Positions 1-5,432 of a stretch of DNA of 5,523 nucleotides are shown here, in pieces (positions within the stretch are counted from its first letter, which is position 1; every line of letters begins with the position of its first letter). Below the pieces are notes generated by a model. It was not told where the DNA came from. It ran no database searches and was given only the letters and a program-made list of their open reading frames with translations. The DNA comes from an uncultured Eubacteriales bacterium. GTDB lineage: Bacteria > Bacillota > Clostridia > Christensenellales > UBA1242. The stretch is taken from positions 1 to 5,523 of the forward strand of contig USTJ01000056.1 in assembly GCA_900557585.1 (NCBI GenBank), written 5' to 3'. The position numbers and the translations under genes are program-made.

Positions 1-715
1 CTCCACCGCCAAGATTTTTCATGAGAGAACCAACCAAAATGTCGCAACCAACTTCGGTTGGTTCTTTTTCTTCAACAAGGTCGCCATAGCAGTTGTCAAC
101 CATGATGATAACTTTTTTATCAACTTCTCTAATTGCTTTGCAAACTCTTTCAATTTTATCAATTGTCAAACTTTTGCGGTCGCTATATCCACGGCTTCTT
201 TGAATTTCAACAAGTTTAACATCATGTTTTGAAAGTCTTTTCACAATTGCAGGAATGTCAAAATCGTTGCCATCAAGTTCGATTTGCTCATATTTTGCGC
301 CATATTTTAGAAGTGAGTTTCTGCTGTTTCCTTCGGTTCCAATAACACTTTTAAGTGTGTCATATGGGTCGCCAGAAATTGAAATGAAAGTGTCACCAGG
401 CTTCAAAAGTCCAAAAAAGGTGAGAGCCAAGGCGTGTGTTCCAGACATGATTTGGTTTCGAACAAGTGCGTCTTCTGCTCCGAAAATGCGAGCATAGATT
501 CTTTCAAGTTTGTCGCGTCCTTCGTCATAGAAACCATAGCCAGTAATTTCGTTAAAGTCGGTTGTTGTCACTCTTTCGGCTTGAAATGCTTGAAGCACTT
601 TTGCAGAGTTTTTCATGCAAATGCGGTCAATGTTTTCAAAAATTGGTTTAATTTTCTCTTCGGTTTTTTCTGCAAGAGAAACAAGTTCTTTGCTAAAATT
701 ATAATTGTTATACAT
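1..715 (-). CDS. PLP-dependent methionine gamma-lyase / 'aluminum resistance' family protein, N-terminal part (3' end outside window)
   Basis: This is the N-terminal 238 residues of a cytosolic fold-type I PLP enzyme of the Met_gamma_lyase / aluminum resistance family (B. subtilis YnbB-like). Visible family signatures are NEITGYGFYDEGRD (55-68), EDALVRNQIMSGTHA (81-95), the phosphate-loop-like GDPYDTL (115-121), IQRSRGYSDR (171-180), VDNCYGDLVEE (206-216, with an Asp placed to contact the PLP ring nitrogen), and GSLMKNLGGG (229-238), whose Lys233 is the expected Schiff-base lysine. Members are usually a little over 400 residues, so somewhat more than half is visible; the frame is open to the edge. 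The ATG at 713-715 is chosen because GGAGA (723-727) lies 7 nt upstream, with a good promoter just beyond. Family names imply C-S lyase activity on methionine- or cystathionine-like substrates, but the true substrate of most members is unproven. Family assignment is confident; the exact reaction is not. Confidence 0.9.
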   Translation of the reverse strand, partial: MYNNYNFSKELVSLAEKTEEKIKPIFENIDRICMKNSAKVLQAFQAERVTTTDFNEITGYGFYDEGRDKLERIYARIFGAEDALVRNQIMSGTHALALTFFGLLKPGDTFISISGDPYDTLKSVIGTEGNSRNSLLKYGAKYEQIELDGNDFDIPAIVKRLSKHDVKLVEIQRSRGYSDRKSLTIDKIERVCKAIREVDKKVIIMVDNCYGDLVEEKEPTEVGCDILVGSLMKNLGGG

Positions 716-739
716 TTTCTTTTCTCCAAATATGAAAAC

Positions 740-768
740 ATTTTATCACAAATCAAATGCATTTCCAA
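740..768 (-). promoter_or_regulatory. Sigma-A type promoter of the PLP enzyme gene
   Basis: Read on the minus strand, there is a -35-like TTGGAA (763-768), a 17-nt spacer and a -10 TAAAAT (740-745) preceded by TGA, which gives an extended -10. Transcription would begin near 733, leaving a leader of roughly 18 nt that holds the SD site at 723-727. This is predicted from consensus match and spacing only. Confidence 0.6.
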
Positions 769-776
769 GTGAAAAT

Positions 777-803
777 AAAAAAATCAGGGAAAACCCTGAT
801 TTT
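777..803 (-). terminator. Intrinsic terminator of the six-helix membrane protein gene
   Basis: A perfect 10-bp stem (780-789 with 794-803, core ATCAGGG/CCCTGAT) closes a four-base loop. On the minus strand it is followed by a run of seven T (783-777). It begins about 18 nt after the stop codon of the gene at 822-1493 and lies upstream of the promoter of the next minus-strand gene, so it separates the two genes into independent units. The plus-strand side is also T-rich, but no plus-strand gene ends here. Confidence 0.85.
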
Positions 804-821
804 GTTTTGTGTCTAAACCTA

Positions 822-1493
822 TTATTTTTGAAGTTCTGCAAGTTTTGCTTTGAGTTCTTCATTTTCTTGTTTAAGTCTCAAATTTTCTTTTTTGAGCATT
901 TCAAGTTCGCTTTCTTGTTTTGTTTCTGGTTTATCACCATCTTTTCTTTTTGATGCAATAACAGAAGAAGCAATCAAAAGTCCAGCTGTAACAATTGCGT
1001 CAATAATCAAAACTTCAAGCATACCTTTGATTTCAAGAAGGTTAAATCCACCAATAAGAATTGAAATCATAATTGCCAAAACGCCAAGAGCAACATAGGT
1101 TGGAATTTGAAGTCCAAGAAGAGACTTTTGAAGTTTAGAATAAATTGAAAGAACAGCAATGAATGCAACACTTAAAACTGCAACGATTCCGGTGATTCTG
1201 TTGAACACGTTATAGTTGAAAAGAAGTGGAGAACAGAAAACAACAAGAGCCATTAAAACAGAAAGTGCCAAAAGTCCAAGTCCAACAAATCCAAGGATTC
1301 TTTTTCTTTCAATAATATTGATTTCGCTGATTGCAATTGCGCATGCAAGTGATGTCGTTGCAAAAATCAAAAGGAAGCGGAGCGCGATGCCGTGGAAAAC
1401 ATCAACCTTGAAAACCGCCAAAATAAGCATCAAACAAGAAATTGCAAGTGTTACAAGCGAAACAATCATTAAACTTTTTTTAGTTTTGTTCAT
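822..1493 (-). CDS. Six-helix integral membrane protein with C-terminal leucine-zipper-like coiled coil, function unknown
   Basis: I do not recognise the family. The 223-residue product starts MNKTKK and shows six hydrophobic segments at about 7-28, 35-58, 66-92, 100-119, 130-153 and 158-181. Loops 59-65 (IIERKR) and 119-124 and the tail after 181 (KRKDG) are basic, so by the positive-inside rule both ends lie in the cytoplasm. After a polar linker (182-195), residues 197-221 form a regular heptad pattern: L197, N204, N211, L218 at one core position and L200, L207, L214, L221 at the other. Asparagines at core positions are typical of parallel two-stranded zippers, so dimerisation is a reasonable inference. 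The ATG at 1491-1493 is preferred because AAAGGAG lies 6 nt upstream; a longer start at 1538 would fall inside the promoter and lacks an SD site. It has its own promoter and terminator. It could be a sensor, a scaffold or a small-molecule channel; nothing in the sequence decides. Confidence 0.8.
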   Translation of the reverse strand: MNKTKKSLMIVSLVTLAISCLMLILAVFKVDVFHGIALRFLLIFATTSLACAIAISEINIIERKRILGFVGLGLLALSVLMALVVFCSPLLFNYNVFNRITGIVAVLSVAFIAVLSIYSKLQKSLLGLQIPTYVALGVLAIMISILIGGFNLLEIKGMLEVLIIDAIVTAGLLIASSVIASKRKDGDKPETKQESELEMLKKENLRLKQENEELKAKLAELQK

Positions 1494-1499
1494 AGTTTT

Positions 1500-1506
1500 C
1501 TCCTTT
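1500..1506 (-). promoter_or_regulatory. Ribosome binding site fixing the start of the membrane protein
   Basis: AAAGGAG on the minus strand, followed six bases later by ATG (1493-1491), is the strongest SD site of the window. It fixes the start at MNKTKK instead of the open-frame ATG 15 codons upstream, which would have this SD inside its coding region. Confidence 0.8.
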
Positions 1507-1521
1507 AATATTGTTGTTTTT

Positions 1522-1551
1522 GTATTACCATAAAACACACGTGTTTGGCAA
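1522..1551 (-). promoter_or_regulatory. Promoter of the membrane protein gene, with embedded palindromes
   Basis: On the minus strand a -35-like TTGCCA (1546-1551), an 18-nt spacer and a -10 TAATAC (1522-1527) preceded by TGG form an extended -10 promoter; the predicted leader is about 22 nt. Two short inverted repeats overlap it: AAACAC-AC-GTGTTT (1533-1546) in the spacer and GTTTG-G-CAAAC (1543-1553) over the -35. They are where a repressor could sit, but no regulator can be named. Confidence 0.5.
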
Positions 1552-1589
1552 ACGATTTTTGGCTTTAAACATGCTTTTTATTGTTTTTT

Positions 1590-1604
1590 GTGCAAAAATT
1601 GCAC
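1590..1604. promoter_or_regulatory. 15-bp palindrome GTGCAA-AAA-TTGCAC between divergent promoters
   Basis: A perfect 6-bp inverted repeat with a 3-bp A spacer sits between the minus-strand promoter at 1522-1551 and the plus-strand promoter-like sequence at 1621-1649. It could be an operator serving both. On the plus strand it is followed by CTTTTT, so a weak terminator is an alternative, but the stem is short and no plus-strand gene ends just upstream. Confidence 0.3.
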
Positions 1605-1620
1605 CTTTTTATATGTTTGT

Positions 1621-1649
1621 TTGCGGATTTTCTGTAAATATTATAGAAT
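1621..1649 (+). promoter_or_regulatory. Possible promoter of the broken small membrane gene
   Basis: TTGCGG (1621-1626), a 17-nt spacer and TAGAAT (1644-1649) give reasonable -35/-10 geometry just ahead of the SD-like GGGG (1656-1659) and the ATG at 1670. The predicted start site would lie at or beside the SD, so the true promoter elements may be shifted by a few bases. No TG extension is present, unlike the other promoters here. Confidence 0.4.
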
Positions 1650-1669
1650 ATGTGTGGGGAAAAGATAAA

Positions 1670-1883
1670 ATGAAAAAAGAAAAGTAGTCATCATTTCGGG
1701 TGCAATAAGTGGAATTTTGGTTCTTTTAAGTGTTTTGGTTTATCTTGTTTTAGGAATCGTAATAAATTGGTGGAACCCGGGTTGGGTTATGCTGCCATTT
1801 TAAGTGCAAAATTATCAGTTTTAACAAACATGATTATTGAACTTAAAAAAGCAGAAACCGAAGCGAAAGATAAAACCGAATAA
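1670..1883 (+). pseudogene. Small membrane protein gene broken by two frameshifts
   Basis: Three reading frames join into one plausible protein. It opens with MKKEK from the ATG at 1670 (SD-like GGGG 10 nt upstream) and stops at TAG 1685. From 1684 the next frame reads VVIISGAISGILVLLSVLVY and on to INWWNP, a clear transmembrane helix, then stops at TAA 1801. Near 1779 the third frame continues GLGYAAILSAKLS and ends in the charged tail KKAETEAKDKTE before TAA 1881. Each junction is repaired by restoring one base: an A in the A-rich run near 1682, and one base in the CCCGGG stretch near 1776-1781. The restored product would be about 71 residues: a short basic N-terminus, one helix, a second weakly hydrophobic stretch and a hydrophilic tail. 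Its own terminator follows at 1894. No family is recognised. Sequencing or assembly error is the main alternative to real decay; two unrelated short ORFs are less likely. Confidence 0.5.
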
Positions 1884-1893
1884 AACAAATAAC

Positions 1894-1922
1894 GAAGAGT
1901 CTTGATTTCAAGTCTTTTTTTT
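1894..1922 (+). terminator. Intrinsic terminator behind the broken small gene
   Basis: Arms 1894-1905 and 1908-1919 pair with one T-T mismatch and two G-T wobbles around the core CTTGA/TCAAG; the outer part of the right arm merges with a run of eight T (1915-1922). It lies about 10 nt after the TAA at 1881-1883 and upstream of the phosphoketolase promoter. This supports the idea that 1670-1883 was once a separate transcription unit. Confidence 0.65.
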
Positions 1923-1965
1923 GTTTGATTATTATTATAATAAAATCCAAAGCTGAACACATTCG

Positions 1966-1987
1966 ACAAATTTGTTTAAAACAAATT
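1966..1987. promoter_or_regulatory. Overlapping palindromes upstream of the phosphoketolase promoter
   Basis: ACAAATTTGT (1966-1975) is a perfect 10-bp palindrome. It overlaps a second inverted repeat, AATTTGTT-TAA-AACAAATT (1969-1987). They are centred roughly 58-65 bp before the predicted transcription start of the phosphoketolase gene, a position where activators or upstream repressor sites are often found. The region is very AT-rich, so chance palindromes are possible. I see no match to the catabolite-repression (cre) consensus. Confidence 0.3.
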
Positions 1988-2019
1988 ATGAAAATCATTA
2001 TTATTTGGCGCGTTTCATA

Positions 2020-2028
2020 TGATATAAT
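2020..2028 (+). promoter_or_regulatory. Extended -10 promoter of the phosphoketolase gene
   Basis: TGATATAAT is a perfect TATAAT hexamer (2023-2028) with the TGn extension. At the -35 distance only weak sequences such as TTATTT (2001-2006, 16-nt spacer) are found, so the promoter probably relies on the extended -10 or on an activator. Start of transcription is expected near 2035, giving a leader of about 23 nt that includes the SD AAGGTGA (2045-2051). Confidence 0.65.
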
Positions 2029-2057
2029 GAAGAAAATCAATAAAAAGGTGAACAAAA

Positions 2058-4418
2058 ATGCAAGACAAATTTTCAACTCCTGAATATTTTGACAAACTTA
2101 ACAAATATTGGAATGCAGCAAACTATCTTTCTGCTGCACAACTTTATCTTCTTGACAATCCTTTAATGCGTGACCATGAACTTTGCATGGCAGACATTAA
2201 AAGAAAAATTGTTGGACACTGGGGAACAGTTCCTGGGCAAAACTTTATCTATGCTCATTGCGATCGTGCAATTTGCAAATATAACCTTGACATGATTTTA
2301 TTGTCGGGCCCTGGTCATGGTGGAAACTTCTTGGTTGCAAACTCATATCTTGAAGGCGTATATTCTTCTGTATATCCAAAAATCTCCGAAGACAGAGAAG
2401 GCATGAAACGCCTTTGCAAGCAGTTCTCTTTTCCGGGTGGAATTGGCTCTCACTGCGTTCCTGAAACCCCAGGCTCAATTCATGAGGGTGGTGAACTTGG
2501 CTATTCGCTTTCACACGCTTTTGGTGCGGTTCTTGACAATCCAAATTTGATTGCAACTTGCATTGTTGGTGATGGCGAGGCTGAAACTGGACCTCTTGCA
2601 ACTTCTTGGTTTGGCAACAAATTTATCAATCCAAAAACCGATGGAACTGTGCTTCCAATTTTGCACATGAACGGTTTCAAAATTTCAAACCCAACAATCT
2701 TGTCGCGTTTGTCAGACAATGATATCATTTCTTTGTTCGATGGCTATGGCTATCGTCCATATTTCGTTTCGGGTTCCGACCCAATGGATATGCACAAGAA
2801 AATGGCGTTTGCAATGGACAGAGCAATTGAAGACATTGCGCTCATCAAGAAAACCGCAAATGCAGTTCAATCTCAAATCAAATGGCCAATGATCATTTTA
2901 AGAACACCAAAAGGATGGACTTGTCCAAAGGTTGTAGACGGCAAACAAATTGAAAACAGTTTCAGAGCACACCAAGTTCCAATTTCAATGGACAGAGCAG
3001 AACATCTTGAACTTTTAAAAGGCTGGCTTGAAAGTTACAAACCAAATGAACTTTTCGATGAAAACTATCGTTTGAAAAAAGAAATTGCAGAAATTTTGCC
3101 AAAAGGAGACAAACGTCTCACTGCGTCAAAATATGCAAATGGTGGTCTGCTTTTAAAGGAAATTAAAACTCCACCAATCGAGAACTATGCCGTTCAGTTC
3201 AAAGGTCATGGAACAGTGAAAGCGCAAGACATGCTTGAACTTAGCGGATATATTCGTGATTTGTTTGTTTTGAACCGTGAAAATAAAAACTATCGAATTT
3301 TCAGCCCAGACGAAGCAATGAGCAATCGTCTTTACAAAGTTTTTGAATATGAAAATCGTGCATTCTGCGAAAGAATCTATGCAAGCGATGAGTTTCTTTC
3401 ACCTCTTGGAAGAATTCACGATAGTTATCTTTCTGAACATCTTTGCGAGGGCATGCTTGAAGGCTATTTGCTTACTGGTCGTCATGGAATGTTTGACAGT
3501 TACGAGGCGTTTATCCGCGTTGTAGACAGCATGGTTGCTCAACACGCAAAGTGGCTTAAAGTTGCAAAAGAGATTCCTTGGAGAAAACCAATTTCTTCGC
3601 TTAACTTGATTTTGACAAGCAATGTTTGGCAACAAGACCACAATGGTTTCACTCACCAAGACCCAGGATTTATGGATCACATTGTTGCAAAGAAAGCCGA
3701 CATTGTGCGCGTTTATCTTCCTGCCGATACAAACTGCTTGCTTTCATGTTTCGATCATGCAACAAAAAGCAAAAACTATGTGAATGTGATTGTTGCTTCA
3801 AAACACCCAACATATCAATGGCTTTCAATTGATGAGGCAAAAGAACACTGTGCAAAAGGTGTTGGAGAGTGGAAATGGGCAGGAATGAACAACACCAAAA
3901 ATCCAGACCTTATTGTTGCTTCTTGTGGCGACACTGCAACAATCGAGTCGCTTGCAACAATAACTCTTCTCAAAAAGTTTTTGCCAGATTTGAATGTTCG
4001 TTTTGTCAATGTTGTGGATCTCATGAAACTCGTTCCAAACACCGACCATCCACATGGTCTCACCGACAAAGAATATGATGCTCTTTTCACAGAAGACAAA
4101 CCAATTTTGTTCAATTTCCATGGATATCCAAGACTTATTCATCAACTTACATATTCAAGAAAGAATCGTAACATGGTTGTTTCGGGCTATAACGAAGAGG
4201 GAACAATCACAACTGCGTTTGACATTCGCCAAGTAAACGGCGTTGACCGCTATCATCAACTTTTAAAAGCAATTGATAAACTTCCTTTGTCAAAACCTAA
4301 ATATAAAGAAATTTATGAATTTGCAACTCGCAAACTTCAAGAAAACCATGATTATATCCGTGAATATGGTGTTGATATGCCAGAAATTGCAGATTGGAAC
4401 TTTAATAAAAAGCAATAA
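2058..4418 (+). CDS. xfp: Phosphoketolase (xylulose-5-phosphate / fructose-6-phosphate)
   Basis: This cytosolic thiamine-diphosphate enzyme cleaves xylulose 5-phosphate, and in many members fructose 6-phosphate, with phosphate to acetyl phosphate plus glyceraldehyde 3-phosphate or erythrose 4-phosphate. At 786 residues it is full length for the family. The N-terminal ThDP-binding part (about 1-370) carries GHWGTVPGQ (53-61), SGPGHGGN (83-90), FPGGIGSH (125-132), SIHEGGELGYS (140-150) and the cofactor/Mg motif GDGEAETGPL (171-180). The middle domain (about 385-570) has FSPDEAMSNRL (415-425, with the catalytic-type Glu419) and QDHNGFTHQDPGF (526-538). The C-terminal transketolase-like domain (about 575-780) holds SKHP (581-584) and DHPHGL (663-668). 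Conserved active-site-type histidines 54, 87, 142, 305, 528 and 533 are all present, so it looks functional. SD AAGGTGA lies 6 nt before the ATG. It has its own promoter and is not in an operon. Xpk versus dual Xfp specificity cannot be read from sequence. Confidence 0.97.
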   Translation: MQDKFSTPEYFDKLNKYWNAANYLSAAQLYLLDNPLMRDHELCMADIKRKIVGHWGTVPGQNFIYAHCDRAICKYNLDMILLSGPGHGGNFLVANSYLEGVYSSVYPKISEDREGMKRLCKQFSFPGGIGSHCVPETPGSIHEGGELGYSLSHAFGAVLDNPNLIATCIVGDGEAETGPLATSWFGNKFINPKTDGTVLPILHMNGFKISNPTILSRLSDNDIISLFDGYGYRPYFVSGSDPMDMHKKMAFAMDRAIEDIALIKKTANAVQSQIKWPMIILRTPKGWTCPKVVDGKQIENSFRAHQVPISMDRAEHLELLKGWLESYKPNELFDENYRLKKEIAEILPKGDKRLTASKYANGGLLLKEIKTPPIENYAVQFKGHGTVKAQDMLELSGYIRDLFVLNRENKNYRIFSPDEAMSNRLYKVFEYENRAFCERIYASDEFLSPLGRIHDSYLSEHLCEGMLEGYLLTGRHGMFDSYEAFIRVVDSMVAQHAKWLKVAKEIPWRKPISSLNLILTSNVWQQDHNGFTHQDPGFMDHIVAKKADIVRVYLPADTNCLLSCFDHATKSKNYVNVIVASKHPTYQWLSIDEAKEHCAKGVGEWKWAGMNNTKNPDLIVASCGDTATIESLATITLLKKFLPDLNVRFVNVVDLMKLVPNTDHPHGLTDKEYDALFTEDKPILFNFHGYPRLIHQLTYSRKNRNMVVSGYNEEGTITTAFDIRQVNGVDRYHQLLKAIDKLPLSKPKYKEIYEFATRKLQENHDYIREYGVDMPEIADWNFNKKQ

Positions 4419-4660
4419 ATTGTTTTGTGCAAATTAACCGAAAAATCACACTGCGTTTTTTAATGTGAAATTCTGTAATGTTGAATGTGTTTCTGATTAA
4501 AAAGCGCAAAACAGAACAAAAATATGCGCAAATTAGTGTAAGAAAAATATAAAAACAATTATTTTAGATATGCATATAGCAAAATAATCATTATAGATTT
4601 GCTTATAACAAAACAATAATAAAAAAATGCTTATGGCAAAATTAAACAATTATAAGAAAA
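4419..4660. other. Gene-free AT-rich region behind the phosphoketolase gene
   Basis: No ORF with an SD site or coding character is visible on either strand. A weak TCACA/TGTGA hairpin (4445-4467) has a 13-nt loop and no U tract, so it is not a convincing terminator. Short direct repeats appear: AATGTG followed by TTCTG at 4462-4475 and again at 4484-4495, and GCGCAAA at 4504 and 4526. The right half is the ~29-bp tandem repeat described separately. If transcription of xfp ends at the 4665-4690 hairpin, this is a 3' untranslated region of about 245 nt. Confidence 0.6.
4552..4656. repeat. Degenerate ~29-bp tandem repeat, three units plus a partial one
   Basis: Units begin at 4571, 4600 and 4628 (periods of 29 and 28 bp), each opening with the core TGCWTATRRCAAAA. 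The 18-bp cores of units 1 and 2 match at 15 positions and those of units 2 and 3 at 13. A partial unit precedes them: 4552-4570 matches 4581-4599 at 15 of 19 positions, exactly 29 bp apart. The array lies between convergent genes, just before the shared terminator. There are no unique spacers between repeats, so it is not a CRISPR. It could be a decayed minisatellite or a set of protein-binding sites; low complexity of AT-rich DNA weakens the case. Confidence 0.55.
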
Positions 4661-4700
4661 AAATAAAGCCACCAAATGTTTGGTGGCTTTTTATTTGTTT
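4661..4700. terminator. Strong, probably bidirectional terminator between convergent genes
   Basis: A perfect 12-bp stem (4665-4676 with 4679-4690, core GCCACC/GGTGGC) has a tight loop at TG 4677-4678, which probably opens to four bases. On the plus strand it is followed by TTATTTGTTTT. On the minus strand the complement of 4654-4667 gives a T-rich tract. It therefore fits termination of the phosphoketolase transcript from the left and of the thymidine kinase transcript from the right. It lies about 246 nt after the xfp stop and about 113 nt after the tdk stop. Confidence 0.85.
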
Positions 4701-4803
4701 TGATGCATAATTATGTTTTTTTTATTCATAGTGTGTTTTGTAAGGTTTTTTATGTAAGTTTGGAAAGGAATCAAAAGAGAAGGGAAAAAGAAAATGATTT
4801 GCG
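4691..4803. other. Short gene-free stretch downstream of tdk
   Basis: This stretch is T-rich then purine-rich on the plus strand and holds no supported gene. An SD-like AAGGG before ATG at 4795 leads only to a five-codon frame. On the minus strand it would be the 3' untranslated part of the thymidine kinase mRNA before the shared hairpin. Confidence 0.5.
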
Positions 4804-5382
4804 CTATTTGATGTCTTCGTCTTGATATTTTTTCCAGCAAGAATAGCACATGCTTTCATAACTTTCGTCTCCGCCAATCACAACTTCATCACCTTTTGTG
4901 ACAACTCTGTTTCCGATTATTCTTGCGTTCATTGTTGCTTTGGCTCCACACTTGCAAATGCTTTTAATTTCCATAAGACTTTCTGCAAGTTCAACAAGGC
5001 GTTTGCTTCCTTCAAAAAGTTCACCGCGAAAGTTTTTCAAAAGTCCATAGCACAAAACAACTTTGTCATCACATGTCAATTGTTTCAGTTGGTCAATTTG
5101 CTCTGCGGTGCAAAACTGGGCTTCGTCAACAATGATAACTTTTGCGCCAAATTTGTTTGAAAGGTCATAAAGATTCTCATCTTTTGAAAAAGCAATGCAT
5201 TCTCTTGAAAGTCCAATTCTTGTGTGAATCACAATTTTTCCGTCAACCATGTCTCGGGTGTCAAGTGCTGGCTTCAAAAGAAGAACATCAAATCCTTTTT
5301 GGTTATAGTTGAAAGCAGTCATCAATGCTTGCGCGCTTTTACTGCAACCCATTGTTCCATATTTAAAGTAAAGTTTTTTCAT
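4804..5382 (-). CDS. tdk: Thymidine kinase (type II, Tdk)
   Basis: This cytosolic salvage enzyme phosphorylates thymidine (and deoxyuridine) to the monophosphate with ATP. The 192-residue length is normal for bacterial type II thymidine kinases. Visible elements in order are the P-loop YGTMGCSKS (8-16), LDTRD (40-44), TRIGLS (54-59), the Walker-B/catalytic VDEAQF (85-90, Glu87 the expected base), CYGLLKNFRGELFEGS (111-126), the structural zinc cysteines C143/C145 and C179/C182, and VVIGGDESYES (167-177) of the nucleoside-binding lasso. The glycine normally preceding the P-loop lysine is serine here (Ser14-Lys15). The ATG at 5380-5382 is supported by GAGG (5391-5394) 8 nt upstream and by a near-consensus promoter overlapping the end of the preceding gene. 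The 33-nt gap to that gene also allows cotranscription. The stop is TAG. Family assignment is very secure. Confidence 0.96.
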   Translation of the reverse strand: MKKLYFKYGTMGCSKSAQALMTAFNYNQKGFDVLLLKPALDTRDMVDGKIVIHTRIGLSRECIAFSKDENLYDLSNKFGAKVIIVDEAQFCTAEQIDQLKQLTCDDKVVLCYGLLKNFRGELFEGSKRLVELAESLMEIKSICKCGAKATMNARIIGNRVVTKGDEVVIGGDESYESMCYSCWKKYQDEDIK

Positions 5383-5403
5383 GCGTTTTTCCTCGTTGCG
5401 AAA

Positions 5404-5432
5404 ATTATAACATTTTTAATCTTTCTCCCCAA
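5404..5432 (-). promoter_or_regulatory. Promoter of tdk, overlapping the 3' end of the upstream gene
   Basis: On the minus strand TTGGGG (5427-5432), a 17-nt spacer and a perfect TATAAT (5404-5409) preceded by TGT form an extended -10 promoter. Its -35 lies inside the last codons of the upstream frame (stop at 5416-5418). The start site near 5397 would give a very short leader of about 15 nt, with the SD only a few bases from the mRNA 5' end. Confidence 0.65.

Noticed and set aside
255..772. Plus-strand ORFs across the left end
   Set aside because: They are antisense to the well-conserved PLP enzyme frame, whose family motifs are unmistakable.
1494..1538. N-terminal extension of the six-helix membrane protein to an ATG at 1538
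   Set aside because: The longer start has no SD site and falls inside the predicted promoter spacer, while the ATG at 1493 has AAAGGAG at ideal distance.
1670..1803. Programmed -1 frameshifting in the small membrane gene
   Set aside because: Both junctions need a -1 shift, but neither has a correctly phased X-XXY-YYZ slippery heptamer or an obvious downstream structure; base loss in an A run and near CCCGGG is simpler.
1998..2035. Catabolite-repression (cre/CcpA) operator at the phosphoketolase promoter
   Set aside because: The GGCGCG stretch does not fit the TGNAANCGNNNNCA consensus in any alignment.
2245..2728. Antisense ORFs within the phosphoketolase gene
   Set aside because: They are frame shadows of a strongly conserved coding sequence and have no SD sites or protein-like composition.
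4445..4467. Terminator immediately behind the phosphoketolase gene
   Set aside because: Only a 5-bp stem with a 13-nt loop and no following T run.
4478..4552. 24-codon ORF (starts MLNVFLIKKRK) in the gene-free region
   Set aside because: No SD site, no recognisable domain, and a length expected by chance in this composition.
4552..4656. CRISPR array
   Set aside because: Repeats are directly adjacent and degenerate with no unique spacers, and there are no cas genes.
822..5382. Recoded TGA (Mycoplasma-type code), suspected because no gene here ends in TGA
   Set aside because: Every tryptophan codon checked in the phosphoketolase and thymidine kinase is TGG and no in-frame TGA is needed; the number of stop codons is too small to mean anything.
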